Below, in pieces: positions 4,596 through 5,567 of a DNA stretch of 5,567 nucleotides. Position 1 is the first letter of the stretch. Each line of letters starts with the position of its first letter. This DNA is from Anaerolineae bacterium. GTDB taxonomy: Bacteria > Chloroflexota > Anaerolineae > Anaerolineales > Villigracilaceae. Location: NCBI GenBank assembly GCA_003141915.1, contig PLNY01000185.1, forward strand, positions 1 to 5,567. The letters run 5' to 3'. Position numbers and translations under genes: made by a program. The notes under the pieces were generated by a model. That model saw nothing but the letters and a program-made list of their open reading frames with translations, was not told the DNA's origin and did no database searches.

Positions 4596-5567
4596 ACTTT
4601 ATTTTCGGCCACGGAATAATTTTATACTTTGTCTTGCAGGCGTCCCAACAAACCAATGGGGAATTCTTTTGCAGGAAAATTGTCTTTACGCCCAACAGCC
4701 CGCGATATTCCACCTGAACATAATTCTCTGTTGCCCATTTGAAGACGGTCTGGTCTCCCCATGAATAATATTGAATATAGGTAGGCCGCTGTTCAACAAT
4801 GGAGTAGTTGAGATCATATTTATTATGTCCCGGAACGCTGATCATGCCGCTCCAACTGACCGCGCCGGAAATATCGGGTTTGAGGCTGGCAATATATTTA
4901 TCGGACTTGCCCAGAAAGTCTATTCCATAGCGATCGGCATAATACGGTGCCGTACCTGCCCAAATTACCCCGATGCTGGCGTTTGGAGAAGTCAGCGCGT
5001 CGATGGCGATGGCCGTATCGGTGTTTACGCGGCTGGCTGTGGACGCGGCTGTTGGATAGATCAGCAGGTCGTTATACAGGAATGGTAAATTGGTTAACGC
5101 GAGAGAAGCGAATGCTAGAATGGTTGTAAGAGTTGGAATGAATATCTTGTGTCTGGCAAGCCATGCCCAGCCTTGGAATAAGCCGAGCGCGCCAAGGATT
5201 GCAAGAATAAAAACCATGGGCATAGCCGGCGATAGGATTCGCCAAAGCGGCCATGGATCACCACCAACATAAATCTGATATCCGAGTGCGGCGATCAAGA
5301 ACGAAAAGAGAAAAGCCTTCACACGATTGAATTCGATCACAAGCCCCAGCGCCGCGAGCAGGATGGCAAGAGCGCTTTGTTCCAAAAACGGAATTACAAA
5401 GCGCGACCCGCCAATCAAGCGGATGTGAAGACTGAAATTGCCAAGCTTGAGCGCGTATGTGTTTGGAAGGAATTCCCCGTAGTAAACAAATCTGAATACG
5501 GTATGCCCGATGAAAAACAGCGCCACGATCATGCCTGCATAGAAGATTTGAAAAAATTCCTGTTTGT
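4594..5567 (-). CDS. Membrane glycosyltransferase of GT-C type, C-terminal part, cut by window edge
   Basis: At least 323 residues are visible; the start lies beyond the right edge (the frame is open to base 5567). Hydrophobic stretches at about 10-28, 56-79, 83-100, 115-136 and 141-163 (numbered from the window edge) look like membrane segments and are followed by a soluble tail of about 155 residues. Between the first two lies YYGEFLPNTYALKL (28-41), and after the third YVGGDPWPLWRILSP (99-113). Together with GTAPYYADRYGIDFLG (204-219) these are hallmarks of GT-C-like envelope glycosyltransferases of the arabinofuranosyltransferase-like kind, which use polyprenyl-phosphate sugars at the outer face of the membrane. 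The acidic catalytic motif of the first loop would be in the missing part. Donor and acceptor are unknown. Placement before the PGI/PMI gene fits a sugar-polymer or glycoprotein role. An alternative is an uncharacterised membrane protein of the same fold. Confidence 0.75.
   Translation of the reverse strand, partial: KQEFFQIFYAGMIVALFFIGHTVFRFVYYGEFLPNTYALKLGNFSLHIRLIGGSRFVIPFLEQSALAILLAALGLVIEFNRVKAFLFSFLIAALGYQIYVGGDPWPLWRILSPAMPMVFILAILGALGLFQGWAWLARHKIFIPTLTTILAFASLALTNLPFLYNDLLIYPTAASTASRVNTDTAIAIDALTSPNASIGVIWAGTAPYYADRYGIDFLGKSDKYIASLKPDISGAVSWSGMISVPGHNKYDLNYSIVEQRPTYIQYYSWGDQTVFKWATENYVQVEYRGLLGVKTIFLQKNSPLVCWDACKTKYKIIPWPKIK

Overview
The window looks like chromosomal DNA of a free-living, moderately GC-rich bacterium. 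The best guess is Chloroflexota, class Anaerolineae. This rests on recognising family sub-types from memory: the wording of the ParB-like protein, a Hanks-type kinase with a Phe-Arg-Asp catalytic loop, a LipM-type octanoyltransferase, a fused-specificity SIS-domain PGI/PMI, and a GTAGGGGCG hairpin repeat. No rRNA, tRNA, CRISPR, phage or transposase gene is visible.

Layout. (1) 1-813, minus strand: the N-terminal 271 residues of a Ser/Thr protein kinase, running off the left edge and starting at a TTG. (2) 814-932: a compact divergent control region with promoter-like elements on both strands sharing one TTGACAA box, plus a 20-bp near-perfect palindrome. (3) 933-2406, plus strand: a calcineurin-like metallophosphoesterase and a ParB/sulfiredoxin-fold protein with a DUF4032-like C-terminus, overlapping by 8 bp. 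(4) 2396-2671: a 34-codon ORF that may be real or a gene remnant, a stem-loop just after the stop codon, and otherwise empty sequence. (5) 2672-3487, plus strand: a LipM-like octanoyltransferase with a perfect TATAAT placed for a leaderless transcript. (6) 3487-3523: a 17-bp perfect hairpin packed between two convergent genes; it contains the stop codon of the next gene. (7) 3516-5567, minus strand: a two-gene operon in which a membrane GT-C-like glycosyltransferase (its N-terminus lies off the right edge) is followed 10 bp later by a bifunctional phosphoglucose/phosphomannose isomerase.

How the genes may work together. The kinase and the phosphoesterase/ParB-like pair share a control region and may form a small signalling or regulatory module; this is inference from layout only. 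The isomerase interconverts fructose-6-P with glucose-6-P and mannose-6-P, and so could supply activated sugars for the envelope glycosylation in which the membrane glycosyltransferase probably takes part. The lipoyl gene is a stand-alone housekeeping gene for lipoate-dependent enzymes. The least described element is the phosphoesterase/ParB-like pair with its divergent palindromic control region. Most other genes are ordinary.
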